DNA of 64,000 nt from Rhynochetos jubatus (taxonomy: Eukaryota; Chordata; Aves; Eurypygiformes; Rhynochetidae). Positions within the stretch are counted from its first letter, which is position 1, and every line of letters starts with the position of its first letter. Under the pieces are notes generated by a model that was given only the letters and a program-made list of their open reading frames with translations, was not told where the DNA came from and searched no databases. The position numbers were made by a program, and so were the translations under genes. The stretch spans positions 139,438,175 through 139,502,174 of the forward strand of contig CM050648.1 in assembly GCA_027574665.1 (NCBI GenBank), given 5' to 3'. Positions 13,411-26,817 of the stretch are shown here, piece by piece.

Positions 13411-14188
13411 TAGAACTCTTAGAATTAAGAACTTTAGAACTCCACAATTTTAGAAGGACCTTAGACTAGAAAGACTTTAGAATATGTCTAAAATCATGAG
13501 GTGGTTCATTTTAGAATTGTGCTTTTCTGATTTTTTGTCAAGAATAAAATTGGAGGGTCTGGGTGGATTTCTTCAAGGGGAAGTGATGATTATTCAAGTT
13601 GTCACATGTTTTGGCTTATGTGGATGCAATCTCAGGAGTTTTCTGATGTGTCCTTGCAAGTTTGTTGTTTCCCTTTGTCATAGAGTAAGGAGCGTTTGTG
13701 ATTAATATGAGGTCAGTGGATTTATGTCTATATATAAACAAGCTTACTGCAAAGAGACTTGCCTCAGCAATGGATATGCAGTGCTCCTTGTTTTTAAGCA
13801 ATGCCACTTCTTATTTTAGTAACATTTTGGAAGCGCCTGTTCCTGTTTTGAACAGGAACATTAGGTGAGAAAAGAGTAACCGAGGCTTGCTGGTTTGAAC
13901 AACCTTCGGTGCCCTGGTGCTCGGCTCCTGAAAGATTGTTCTGAAAGAATCTTCCCGACCGCAAAAAAGCTCATCAACACAGTAGAAGTCCTGTGGTTCA
14001 TTTCTAGGTTGACTAAACAGTCTCCTTATATTAATAGGCCTGGACATACGGAATCTTATTTGCAGAAAAACATGGCTTTGGGGTTGTTTTTTAATTACTT
14101 CAGCTGCACAAAAATAAACTATATCTGCGCCTGGTAGTTTTTTTTAATGTCAACGATAAGAACAAGACCTTTCTTTTTCTTCTTTTAA

Positions 14189-14201
14189 ATATATATATAT
14201 A
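14189..14201. repeat. Short (AT)n tract
   Basis: Six to seven AT dinucleotides in an AT-rich surrounding. Confidence 0.85.
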
Positions 14202-17200
14202 CTTTTAGCCAGTAAATGTGTAGTTGCAAAATTCTGTGCACCTCTAGTATTTATTCTTACTCCATCTTTAACAATATTAAGCAACTGTTTCCACAGGAAC
14301 GCCGCTCTTTACAATAGACAGTGGTGTGGCTTGCTTCAAAGCCACAGTCAGAACGTGTAGGTGTTTGAAGAGTACCAGATCTTTCCACCTCTCGCTGTGA
14401 ATTTTCCAGTGGGTCATTACTTGTTCAGACTTTCTAGCTCGGTATCCGAAACCACCCCAGTGGTTCGTGTTACCATGTGTGGTATTGCCCCAGAAGCCTT
14501 TCAAGGGCTGCTGTGCTGCAAGAGGAATCTCTTAGATTCATAAAAAGCTGAAACTCAGAGTGCAGGGGTGGGAAGGATCTCGTTGGCAGGAAGTTTAGGA
14601 TCTAGCGCTTCACTTCCGTAATCTTATCTAGGGCTCTCTGAGTATCGTGTGTATGAGGAGTTGATCAGCGTTAGGTGTTTTATTATCTTCCTTAGGGATA
14701 CTTCATTGGATGTATGACAGTTATTAGTGGGACTGTATCTCTTTCATTTTCTTTTCCCCAAGGTCATTACTGAGCATCCTGCTCCTACAGAAGAGAGGAA
14801 CTGTTGGACTGGCTTCTCGGCTTTTTATTACAGGGCTCGGTAAACCTTAAAGAAGGGAAGTTATTTGATTTTATTTTGAAAGAAGATAAATGCTGGCTAA
14901 GGGATTTCTCTCCTCAGCTGGTGAAAGTTCTCAGGTTAAGGTTATAGGACTGAAATTGATGTGACTTTTCCTGGAGTGAAATAAAGTAATGTGTGTCCCA
15001 TCGGCAAGGTCTGTTTGTCAGCGGGAAGAGGAGCGTAAGACCCACATTAGCAATGCCGCCCAGATAGGGAAGTAGTTTTCTCCAGAAGGGAATTTATACT
15101 TTTAAACATGTTAGTGGGCTCGAGTTAAAAGCATGTGTGCTTATACTATAAAGCATTTGCAACACGGGTTGTGGCACAGATAAAATGCCGGGCCTTCCAT
15201 TCACAAATAAACTAAATATTTATCAAGGAGGGAGCATGACAGTGGTTGTCCGAAATATGATGGCCTTGTAATGGAGCCTGTCCTGCTCTTGGCTGACCTA
15301 GGATTGCCATGTGCTTGGACTTGCAGTCATCTCCAGCAAAAGCTGTTTGAAGAGAGGAGCATCTATCTGCAGCTTTGCAGGTGATGTGGAGCATTGGATG
15401 GGAAATGTGGTCAGCATTATGTTATGCTCTCAATTGACACTTGAGCAAAACCACTCCAACCACGTTCTCACCTTTTCTTCTACAGACCCTTTCTAGGTTC
15501 TGTTTCTACCCCCCCTTCTCCACCTTTTTTTTGATCCAAGATACGTCTTGGTCACATTGGTTGAGAAATTCTTCCTCATCTTGAAACCACACTGTGGAAA
15601 GGGAAAAAGAGTTATTACAAAGGGGAAATACGTGTCAACGTGCTGTTGGTAGATGCTGGCAAGCTGCCTGTCAGTTTGCAGTTGCATGCAAACCCCAGAA
15701 GTGCTGCCTCCTTCAGATGGCTGGGTCTGCTGAACTGCATATCCTGGTGACATGGCACCTTGTCACCCATCCTGTAGCCTGGAGAAGGCTGAAGGCTGAT
15801 GCTTGTCAGCTCCTTCCTGTCTCAACTCAATTGCTGGAGTCACAACTATGACTTTATGGTCACAAGCGGGTAGTGAGATCATCTCTCTCATGAGGTAGGT
15901 GAGGAAAACTGTAATCACAGGCTTGATGGGACCAAAAATTGCTTGGTCTTGGACAGACTGTGTCTCATTGCAGTGTTTGGCTGTGGGATTTCGTCACTTA
16001 ATTTCTTTTTCTCCTAATCCTTTCTGTAGTATTATGCAATCCAGGGTCCTTCACCATGAAGCAGCTCATCTCTGCACCCTTTTTTAACAGCTGTTTTACA
16101 GAAATATTTTTACTGTATTCTTCCTTCTCCCCTCCCCACAAAAAAACCTCCGAACAGAAGAACAAACCCACAAACAAAACCCACTATACAGATAGGATAT
16201 GATCTAACTTGGCAAAGCAAATGTTGGCAATGACATGTCCTTTCTGGGTGTTGTCAGCTGTGTACTGGATCCCAACCTACATTCTTTCTGCTACATCAAG
16301 TCTTGACTGTGACTCCCAGCGCTGGACCTCATGGGATTTGAGCGGAGACGTGAGCGGTAACATCTGGACACCAGGAGCAAGCATCATACCTTCAGGAATG
16401 CTGGGGGAGTACATGCCTTGGCACTCCTCTTTTTTTGTACCTCTAGAAACATCTAATCGGTTATGCGGCCAGAAACTGCTACTGCTTTCACATGGTGTTC
16501 TGGGATGTGTGTACCAGGGATGTTAAACAATCCCACAAGCTGTGGCAGAAGGGTTATGATAGAATGACAGTGTGTGGACTAACGTCCTTTTCACCTTCCT
16601 CTCCATCTTTCCCTGTGTCCCAAGCAGGTTCTCTCCTGTGAGACACCACCCATATTTGACAGTTTGCTTTTCATCCTTTGCCTCAAATCATCTGACAGAT
16701 CATCTTGCAACATGTTGTGTGAGAGGAGATGTGGATTAATACTGGTTGGATATAAATGTTAGTCCTTAATAGTTTCAGTGTTAAGAAACCCCCAGGTAAG
16801 GAAGTGAGAGGAGGAAGAAAGAAGTCACTGTGATGAATTCAAGATCTGGAAAGGATGGTCAGAGCATAGGTGCTTAGGCTTCTCCATGGTGTTACAGCCA
16901 ATGCCAGGGTCTGGGTTTTGAAAGTTCCTGAAATCAATCTCTCCTTTTGTAGCCTCACTAAGGATGAGTAATGCAGTTAAGGCTTTAGATGGGATTATCC
17001 ATGATGGGAGCTGTGGATCTAAAGACTGCATGTCCCTGAGACATGTCACCTGAAATCTTACGTTTTGTCAGAAATATTGCTGACAGCTTGATTCTGCACA
17101 TAAATTACTTCATTGTGATACTGACAGGAGTGGTGGTGGTGTGTGCCTTCCCCCGCCTCCTCCCTAATGCACTAAGTGCAAGGCTTTCTAGTCACTGAGA

Positions 17201-19696
17201 AGAATGGTGGTTCTGGTGCTGTGAAGCAATTGACTCTTCTTGGCGTCTGGACATGCATGGTTTCCACGGGTACCACGGGGTCGTCCTGGCACCGTTTCAA
17301 GGTGGCGTGCCTGCCGTGCGCTGGGCTACGTCAGGCTTTTGAAGACCACCAGCACTGTTTCTAGCTCTGCTCCTGCCACCCCCATATGTGGCTTTCCTTG
17401 TCTATAAAATTAATGGCACCCCAAGGGGCTTCGCGGGCTTTGGCTGAAAAGGTGGCGATGTGTATGATCTCATTTGCGGCTCCTTTCATACCTCACGTTG
17501 CCTTTAGGAGAGATACAGCACCACTGCCGTAGGAATGGGATACCAGTGTGGCAGCAAGGGAATGGCATCCTGTGTGGGAAGCTTCCTAGACTGAAAGCAA
17601 GCACTGTGAGCTACCTGGCATGGAGGGGCCCTTAGCCCTCTATCCACATTTTGGGGTTCCGGCTAACCCTGGTGTAATGCTACAGCAAGTCTGGAAGTGA
17701 GGCTGAGGTAGACGAGCGATGATCGGGACAGGTACCTGTTGGCTCCTCCTTCAGTGAACAAAACGCCAACTGCTGGGTAATACAAGGCCCTCTCCTAAGT
17801 GCAGGTCTTTGCGGTACTCGATGTTGAAGGGGAGAAGAGGGTAGGTGCCTGCAAATCAAGCCCTCTGCAGAGTTTTTTGGTTTGCATTTGAATCTCTGTA
17901 TCATAGCACCCCGGCTTCCTGCCAGCAAGCTGCAGGCATCAAGGTGCTTACCGCATCTCTCTCCAGGATCCTTTTCTTAATTGTACAGCACCCGTTAGTA
18001 GTGACCAAGCACCATATATAGCTGTATTTTCCCAGCAAATTGCCTTTTGTTATACCAGCAGGACTTAACTTTTTAACTCTTATTAAAAAGATGGGATTTG
18101 GGTCTTCAAAAGTGAGTCTGACAGAAATGGTTGGAGAAGGTGATCGTGACCTTTCCCCTTTCTACCTGGGGTGTTGAGAAATTTGTTGGATTTTTTCTGG
18201 AGGACTAATGGATTTTAATGGTTCGTGATCTCATCTACTGTTGCTGGGTTTTGGAAAGAAGAAAGAGCTATTGGACAAAAATGGAAAAGCGGCAGTACCC
18301 CAAATGAATTATATGTAGTAGGAAGATATTTTAGAAATAGTGACGCACCTAATGGAGACTCAAATGAGATGAATTTCACGGAAGTTTAAGATTACACAAC
18401 CAAACCTATGAATAACAAGAAAATCTTTTCCAGCACTGAATACTGGAGAACAACACAAATAGATAAATGAGCAGGGTGCTGTGGAGACAACTGCAAAGGG
18501 GTTCTCTGCAGAGTATTGCAGCTGGTTTAGGGGTCCACAATTCCTTGCATTGGATCCATGAGCAGGCCCTGCCTGACACTGTATGGCCCAGAGGATTTCC
18601 CCAGCACGCTCCTGCTGTAGCTTTGCAGTAACAGTCCTTGGGCGACCAACACGTGCCTTAAACACAGGACCTCAGACTGTGATGCAGACTTTGCTGCTTA
18701 ATGTAAAGCTGTGAATGATTCATAAGTCTGCCTAGAACTGTTAATAAGGTTAATTAAAACTGCAGGTGAACCCTGTGCTTTGGAAGACTTCTCCTCAAGA
18801 CTGAGAGTATCGTTATTACTTCTCTGTCCAATCTTTTTGTTTCTCCTTCTCTATTTCTGCTTGGTGCCTGTTCCACTCCGGGCAAAACCCAGGTCTCTGG
18901 TCTGTGCTGACTGGTGCATGGGCTACCTGGGCTCGCTCCCTCGCTAGCCCTTTCCTTGTCAGGGGACGTTGCATCAGTGCTAAGTTCAGTATGTCAGTGT
19001 TTTGTTTTGAGAGAACTGTACTCACCAACTCGTTGCTACGGCCCTCAGAGACCAAATGGGAAGTGCCACCAACTTGCCTGCTTGGCACCTGTTGGTGATT
19101 TCTTTCTTTATTACTGTAAACAGCAAAACTGACCCAACTTCCTGCTTTTTCTGCCAAATCTGTGACAGACAATAGGTTTGTTGATCATCTCCAGAACTTG
19201 GAGATAGGAAACAGCATTTCCTGCATTGTGTACTCAGTGAGAGACCTAAAACGTGAGCTGTCAGCATCATCCCTTCACAACACGTGTCCAGAGTGTAATA
19301 GCTAAAGTAGTGTCCAAGGGCTCTATAGCTGTGGAAAGGTTTTTGTTTGGTTGGTAATTAGTTGTTGAGGTTTATTGAATGAAAATAGAATATTTTTATT
19401 TCTCAAAGCTCCGAAGTCCTGTCAGGAGCTGAGACCCTGTCCCACTTTCAGCCTTTTCTAACCAGCAATTTCTTATATAGGTGTTTGCAGGCAGTTTTCA
19501 CACATTGTATAGGCGAAGATGATAGCCTGATACCAGCTACTGAATGTGTGCGTGGGCGTATTTGCTGTAATCAAGTGTTCAAACAGCTGAAAATGAAGCC
19601 CTGCATTTGCCATCTTTTCATTTAGTGGTCCTGCATTGATGGCAGTATCTGCCTGTTAGGACATTAAAGTAATCTGTGATTTCCCCTCCATCCCTC

Positions 19697-19714
19697 AAAA
19701 AAAAAAAAAAAAAA
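19697..19714. repeat. Run of 18 A
   Basis: Simple homopolymer. No processed gene copy or target-site duplication is evident upstream, so I do not read it as a retrocopy tail. Confidence 0.9.
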
Positions 19715-22293
19715 GGCTGTAGGGGGAAGGCCAGAGGAGTTGGGAGGAAAATCCAGTGGTGGACTGGACACTGTGGCATTTGGCATGGTGTCACAAAGCA
19801 AGATGTAAGTTTAATCATTTGCATGCAGCAGAGCTAACGCTCTGCTTGTACGTGCATGTGGTAGGGAAAGGCAGAGTGCGTCCTGCCTACGCGATTTTGG
19901 TTTCATGTGGGCTATGGTCGTACAGGCTGGAGAAGGAAGGCAACAGGAAGGTGTTGAGAACGTCCCAGGAAATGGTGTCCTGCCCCTGCTCTTTGCAGTC
20001 AGCTGGGCTGCAGAGGCTGTCCAGGGGGGCACAGGGCAGCCTTTGCTCTCTGCTTCTCATCTCCCCTGGACCCCATGTGCAGTCACTTGAGCAAATGGGG
20101 TGCCATTTGTTGACACATTGGAGCAGAATGGCCTGCAACTTGGTGTCTCCTGGGTGCGAGGGTTGGTTCAGAGCAGGCTTTTTGCTGCCCTGCGCTTATC
20201 TGTTCCCTGGGACTTCTCCCAGAAGGGGAGACCTTGGCCTTCCAGGGCTCTGCATCCCAGGAGTGCTGCTCCACCAGCTTGCCCCATCTCTCTGTGCTGG
20301 AGCTCTCTAGCAGCGGCGGCGTGCTGCAGGAGCCATGCAGGGCAGGAAGACCACGCCGGTGGCTGTGGCGTGGGCATTGCCTGCGGTAAGCTCGGGCTGC
20401 ACACTCCAATGTGGGAGACCACCAGCTTCCCCTGACCCACCGGCCTGGCGGGGAGGGGTGATGACAAACCACCCCACTGTATTGAGAGGGGAAGGTTCTG
20501 AGGTGGGAGCTGTAGAGCTGTCCCATGCCTGGCATGTTCTGTGCCATCCGAAATGGCACCCTTGCTGCTGGGGTCTGGTCATCTTTCATGGTTTTCTTCT
20601 CCACCCATTTACCACCCATGTCATCTCTAGCCCCACACTTTTCTGGGGGCTGTGGATGGAATCCCTCCTCTGTTGCAGACTCCAGTGTGTGCACGGGACT
20701 CTTAGGCTCTCCCCTGTCCCCCATTTCATTTTGAGTTTCACTGAAATTTCTGAAGGAAAGGCATTCTTGCTCAGCAGTGGTACTGCTGGGGTCAGTGCCT
20801 GGTCCTTGAGAAACTTCAGTGCTGTAGGACTGATAACCAGGCAATTGGAGACTCTCCTCCTGCCACATAACTCCGGAAAAAGAGGTCAGAAATCCCTCCA
20901 GAGAGTAGCTGTTTTTCCTTAAAAATATAAGGAGAACCTGGATTGGGATATAAGAATCCCTTTTTTATCTATACTTTATTTGTAGCCCTTCAAGCAGGAA
21001 TTTTCGCGGGGTAGATAAATCTTCTTGCAGCCCTTGCTCTTCCTACCTGAGCCAATCTCCTGCTGAGGTGGATAATCTCTTGGATGAAACGAAACTAAAA
21101 TTGATTAAAGAGCCCAGGATTGGCTAAGAGTCATTAGTTATGTATGATTGTTCATGGCTGGTGCATAGCTTGTAATTATGCCGCTTGACTAAAAACAAAA
21201 GTAATATTTTAAACAGTTCTCCTGGAACAAAAAATTATAATGGCAATATTACAGTAATAGCTGGAATAACTGGTTGTAGGAGTTACAAGCGAGACTAACT
21301 TTCCACCCATTTGTGGGTTTACCTCCAGAGTGTTAAACCGCTTGCAGGCGGCAGAAGTTTTGACCCTTGGTCCCCTACCAGGGGATGGCTGGGCTGATGT
21401 TCGAGGGACCAGGGATCATCTCTAGGTCTAATCGTGCATCTGCTGGAGCTGGAATCTGTGAGCTGTGAGGGCTTTGATGCTCTGTGAATTCGGCACAGAG
21501 CGTGGACCTACCAATTAGAGGTGGGATTGGCAGCCTTTCTGCATCACTTTGTCACCTGGTGCTCGCTCTTTGTTTTGAGGCCTGGTGTCAAAATTAAGTC
21601 TTGGTGGGAGCAGGCAGATGCTGCTGCTTGGCAGCACCAGATTGAAAGCTCAAGTGGCATAAGAGCTGGGATCGCTGCCGTTCACCAAGTGGCATCTCCT
21701 AGGACCTTCCCTGCACAGAGCTTGCCATGGGATGTTGAGTACTGTTCATGTTTGCCCTTGGATCTGCGGAGGAAATTACTGCCCTCAGTGCTTGCCAGCC
21801 TTTGCAGGAATGAGGAGATAACTTGGAACCCCATTTTTTTTTAGGCACGCTGTTTTGAATCCTGAAAGTGGCATATTGTGCATTTGTAGGAAAAATACTT
21901 TAATTTGTTGGTCTGGAAATGCAAAATCCCCTTTGTACTAGGGAGCCCTAAGGATTTTCCAAAGGTGCTTGACTTGATAGACAGGTGTCTGTCAGCCTCA
22001 AAACATACAAGAGGGACTGATTAATCCAGACACGGTGTGTTTGGCTGAGGAAGCTCCTTACTTGACCTGTCCGACAAAGGCATGCTGAGGTGGAGGCGCT
22101 ACCTTATTGAAACACAGAAGGATCTGACATTCCATAAACATGATCTGTTAGGAGCTTAAACAAGAAAAATTAAAAGAAATAACTAGAGGCATGTGAAAAA
22201 ACAGCTTCAGCCTAACCCAGACTTTCAGCTCTTCTGACTGAACAGAGCCTTGGGAATTGCCTCTGCAAATGACTGATTATATATGCAGTTCTG

Positions 22294-22361
22294 TTAATTA
22301 AATTTCAAAATTGTGTAGGAAGTCAAAAGATATAGCTACTTGTTTAATTAAGTTAATTAAG
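22294..22361. promoter_or_regulatory. Cluster of three TTAATTAA sites, possible homeodomain-binding element
   Basis: TTAATTAA occurs at 22294-22301, 22344-22351 and 22353-22360; the last two form a direct repeat of TTAATTAAG. TAATTA is the general core of many homeodomain proteins. That this is an enhancer is a guess, since AT-rich intron sequence can produce such sites by chance. Confidence 0.3.
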
Positions 22362-25300
22362 TCCCCAGGTAGCTTTTATATTTGCTTTATTCACTGCAAG
22401 TGTCTGGCTTGTTCTGTTTTTGAAGCCACGTCAGCACTGACATGGCTTAGAAAAAGGTTGTACTTCTAGGATGCTTACTAATTGTGCCTGTGGGGAAGAA
22501 AGGACAGAGCAGCAATGGCAGAAAGGATGTCCTGGGCTCCAGGGTAAATGCAGTCGTCTTTTGTGACTGATCCAAAGACAATAAAAAGATTCCTGCTGAT
22601 TTCAGTGTACTCCAGGTCAGTCTTCTCAGACTGGGCTATCTGTAGTGGGCAGGGGAGGAAGATGATATTCTGATCTTGTGTTTGCAAGAGCTAATGTTTG
22701 TGCCAGATGCAGTGTTGGAGATGGCTCTTCATCCTGGAGGTCCACCTTGTCTCCATTTTGGAGAGCGAGCGACTCGCAGGCAGACAACCACCCTTCGGAT
22801 CTGCCTCTTCCCATCCTTGGCGAGCCTTGCACAGAGGCATGCCAGGCGCTCTCAGCGGCCAACTGACTTTACCGGCTCTTCGAGTTCAGTAGATGCTTTA
22901 GCTGGGTGTTGATACGTTGCCTGAGAGATTACCCTCCTTCTCAATTTGTTTTCCAAACCTCTTCCATTGATGAATCACGCGCGACCAGTTTTTATTGTAT
23001 GTGAAGACATTATTATATATGAAGGCATATGACTAAGGAGCCCTGTTTCGGTCTGCCTGAATCTGTTCCCTTGCTTTTTTTTTTTTGGTAAGGCAGAGGA
23101 GGGGAGTTAATACCACCTGCCTAGTTGTTGGGAACGACATTAGCATGGTCTCTTGCTGGAGAAGGTGTGTGAGGTGGTTGACTGGGGCCCCTCCTTGTGG
23201 GAAACCGATCCCTGGCAGCTCCCTTTGAAGTCACGTGGAGCTGCGTGATCTCAGCAAGTTCAGGCATGGGGCACCCTGTGAGTGGTTTGGATTAGGAGCA
23301 GAGTTGTCCTCCGTCCTGTGTTCGGCCTCGCTGCCAAAGTGTTGCCTTTCTGGATGGAGGCGTAACGAAACCGCGGCTGAGCTCGTCAGTTGTTACCTGC
23401 TCACTTGCAGCTTGCTTGCCAAAATCCTCCAGCACTTGTTTTCTCTTAGGTACGGCTGTGAAGTTCAACAGAAGTTAAAGTGTATGCTTAGCTCTGGGCC
23501 AAAATCCTGTGGTGTCCTTACAAATACAAACGGGGTTTCTGAGCTCCAACCATTGATCTTATCCACCCTTTGTGCTGTGGACGAACATGCTGTCTTCCAT
23601 TTCCTTGAACTAGAAGAGAGCAGCGGTAAGAGGCCTTACTACACTGATAAGCACACTTCCCTCTCCCAGTTAGCTAAAACTTGGCTAAGTTACCTCTAAA
23701 ACAGCCAGGAAAGTGGATGTTTTTCCTCCCAGTTGTTCTCTGGGGGGCCAGACTGAGGATGAAAGCACTGCGGAGAGGGGAGGGCGATTACAGCTAAGCA
23801 TGCCAATGGTGTGATGCTGTGCTGTGCAGGCTGTTCATCACGCCGCCAGTGTAGTGTGATTTATTCAGAGGTCAGTGTAGCATTCATCGTAGCATTGGCA
23901 ATATCACACGTGCATAAAAATTCAGACTTCTCCTTTGCTTCTCCCAGTGCAGCAGGACTTTCCCATTGCAGTGTACCTCCTGCTCTGATACTAAACCTTC
24001 CAGGCAGTATTCTGCTATTCCCTAAAAGAAGTTGTCCTGTGCCAAATAGATACTGGCATTAGGAAACTTTTCTCTGCAGAAGCACACTTTTTTAATATCA
24101 CTTATTACTCTTTGAATATTGTTGGCAAATACGTATGGACGGTTACATTCCTGTATTCCTTATCTCCTAAGTTATGATATAGGAGTTTCCCCTTAGTATC
24201 ATCTGTGCTGCCTTCAGTCTGTTGAGTTTCTCTCAGCCTCTCCCACCTTTCTTATGAAAGATCAGCATCAGCTGCATCACTGTCCCAAACGGATTGCATG
24301 GTCTGCTTTGGGCTTTAATAATTCTGTCAAGAATACTGTGCCCCCTGCTTTTTGCCTTTAAGCAGCCACAGTTAATGCTAGGAAGGAAAGAAACGAGAAG
24401 CAAAAACTTGGCGCAAGCGTGGCACTTGTGTTACACCCACACTGCTGTTGTGAGGTTGGATCCCGAGGGTGTTTGCTGATGCTGGGAGGTACCGACACTG
24501 CCGGAGCCTTGCCGGCGCACAGTTGGGGCCCGGGCCGCCAGCCAGCCGTCGCTAGATAGAGTTATCCCTTCCATGGCTGGAGGGCCAGTCCTTTGGCAGC
24601 TGCTTTCTTTTGAAGAGCTCAAATCTTATTAAATAATAGAGCCTGGTGAGAAGTCCTCTCAGTCAGTGAAAGTAGGTGAGAGATATTCTTTAGTGACTGA
24701 AGAGATTGAACAAGGGCTTATATTAGGAGTTCCTCCTTTTGGGGGAGAAGTAGGGTACCACACGCATCTGTGGGCGGCTGGTTTCAGATGGTTATGGGCA
24801 TATTTCTGCATACCCAAATGTGGCTGTAGTTGCGTGCTGGGTCAGTAAAGCTATCCTGCAGCATGTCCTATTTCTGTAGCTGCAATACAAAGTGTGAAGG
24901 CAGTAATGAAGGTGTAAAGCAAGGGCTTGCAACATGGGGAACCATGCTGCAAGCATGGCTGCTGTTATCCCTGGGGCCTGGGCTCAGCAAGCTGCCTGTT
25001 GTGCACGCCGGCTCAGCGCGTGACCCTCTGTCTGAATGCACGGGCATTGTGGGCTCTGCTCCATCAAGTGTGAGGAGCTCACAGGAGTTAACTGCCACCA
25101 GCACGAGGCCCTTGCACATTGTGTGGCCATGGGATGGGGTGTATGTGGTGGTGAGAGGAAGCACGTCCTGTCAGGTGGGAGCTGCTCAATTGTCCAACCT
25201 TGGGCAGGGTAATGAGGGGGCAGGTCTGTGGTCAGACTTTTTCCTTTCAGTTCTCTAAGTCAGAAATTGTTTTCTGCTTCAGGCATGTTCTGTGTTTCTG

Positions 25301-25694
25301 GAAGTTGATTGTGGATATTGTGTTGGCTGCTACTAAGCTGGTCAAATTTATTTTTAAAGGCGTTCACAGCAGTTCCAAAAGCCAGACTTTTACCAGTGGT
25401 CTATTAATTTTAATGATCTAATTTCATTGTATCTTATCTTTTGTTGTTGCTGTTGCTATCAATTTAAGACCAGAGAAACTCTTAAGACTGTCTGGTTTAG
25501 CCTCTTGTATAAGACAAGACTTCACTGACAGCCCTGCATCCAGCAGGGTGCCGGTGTGCCAAAGTTTGAGCAGCTCCTGGCATGTTAGAGCTTCAGTCCT
25601 CAATTTGGAGCCTTTCAACTGTAATTTTTCATGGTCACATAGGAATTAGGACTTCTCCTCCCAGTAGCCCAACTTTAATAGTAAGATTAGTTGT

Positions 25695-26513
25695 TCTCTG
25701 GGTACCCAGCCCCCTGAGCTGGAAGACATGGATGAGGATCAGAATGAAGCCCCCATAATCCAAGGGGAAATGGTTAGTGACCTGCTGCACGGCTTAGACA
25801 CACACAAGTCCCTGGGCCTTGGGATCCACCCAAGGGCACTGAGGGAGCTGGTGGAAGTGCTCACCGAGCCCCTTCCCATCATCTATCAGCAGTTCTGCTT
25901 AACTGGGGAGGTCCCAGTTGGCTGGAGGTCAGCCAGCGTGACAACCATCTACAAGAAGGGCCAGAAGGAGGATTCGGGGAACTACAGGCCGGTCAGCCTG
26001 ACCTCGGTGCAGGGGAAGGTTATGGAGCAGATCATCTTGGGTGCCATCACACAGCACATACAGGACAACCAGGTGATCAGGCCCAGTCAGATGGGCTTAC
26101 AAAAGGCAGGTCCTGCTTGACCAACCTGATCTCCTTCTGTGACAAGGTGACCTGCTTAGTGGATGAGGGAAAGGCTGTGGATGGTGTCTGCCTGGACTTT
26201 AGTAAAGCCTTTGATACTGTTTCCCACAGCATTCTCCTGGAGCAACTGGCTGCTCATGGCTTGGATGGGTGTACCCTTTGCTGGGTAAAAAACTGGCCAG
26301 ATGGGTGGGCCCAAAGAGTGGGGGTGAATGGCATTAAATCCCGTTGTCAGCTGGTCTCAAGTGGTGTTCCCCAGGGCCAGTTCTGGAGCCAGTTCTGTTT
26401 AATGTCTGTATCAGTGATCTGGATGAGGGGATCGAGTGCACCCTCAGTAGGTTTGCAGCCAACACCGAGTTGGGCAGGAGCGTTGGTCTGCCTGAGGGCA
26501 GGAAGGCTCTGCA
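25695..26513 (+). mobile_element. CR1 LINE ORF2 fragment, reverse-transcriptase region, broken
   Basis: The frame encodes LINE reverse-transcriptase text such as NYRPVSLTSVQGKVMEQII, then, after a frameshift near 26100, CLDFSKAFDTVSHSILLEQL and SSGVPQG. Another frame change follows the VPQG motif. The catalytic FADDT-type motif is degraded to FAANT near 26451-26468, so the active-site aspartates are lost. The copy lacks both ends of the element. It is abutted, or was invaded, by a minus-strand CR1 from about 26512. It is a dead genomic fossil with no expected protein. Confidence 0.93.
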
Positions 26514-26817
26514 GAATCAGAATGACAGAATCGCTGTCAGGTTGGAAAAGACCTGTAAGATCATCCAGTCCAACCATCATCCCAACACTACCATGCCCGC
26601 TAGAGCATGTCCTCTAATGCCACATCTACACGTTCCTTGAACTCCAGGGATGGTGACTCCACCACTTCCCAGGGCAGCCTGTTCCAGTGCCTGACCACTC
26701 TTTCAGTGAAGAAGATTTTCCCTAATATCCGATCTAAACCTCCCCTGATGCAACTTGAGGCTATTTCCTCTTGCCCTGTCACCAGTTACTCGGGAGAACA
26801 GACCAGCACCCAGCTGC
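26512..26817 (-). mobile_element. CR1 LINE 3' fragment of a different subfamily
   Basis: It begins CAGAATCAGAATGACAGAAT and continues with GGTTGGAAAAGACCTGTAAG, GATGGTGACTCCACCACTTC and GCCCTGTCACCAGTTACTCG. This is a CR1 3' region of a subfamily distinct from the copies at 9.5, 11.4, 12.7, 32.1 and 39.9 kb. It lies directly against the plus-strand ORF2 fragment, in opposite orientation. Confidence 0.9.

Noticed and set aside
12814..13447. Minus-strand open frames of 127 and 89 codons
   Set aside because: They lie within a CR1 LINE 3' fragment and are remnants of the element, not host genes.
19697..19714. Poly(A) tail of a processed pseudogene
   Set aside because: The sequence upstream shows no gene-like copy, and I see no flanking direct repeats.
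23235..23699. A 154-codon plus-strand open frame
   Set aside because: No recognisable domain, no supporting splice context, and lengths like this are expected by chance in 64 kb of six frames.
26344..26640. Plus-strand open frame of 98 codons
   Set aside because: It runs across the junction of two CR1 fragments and is an artefact of the insertion.
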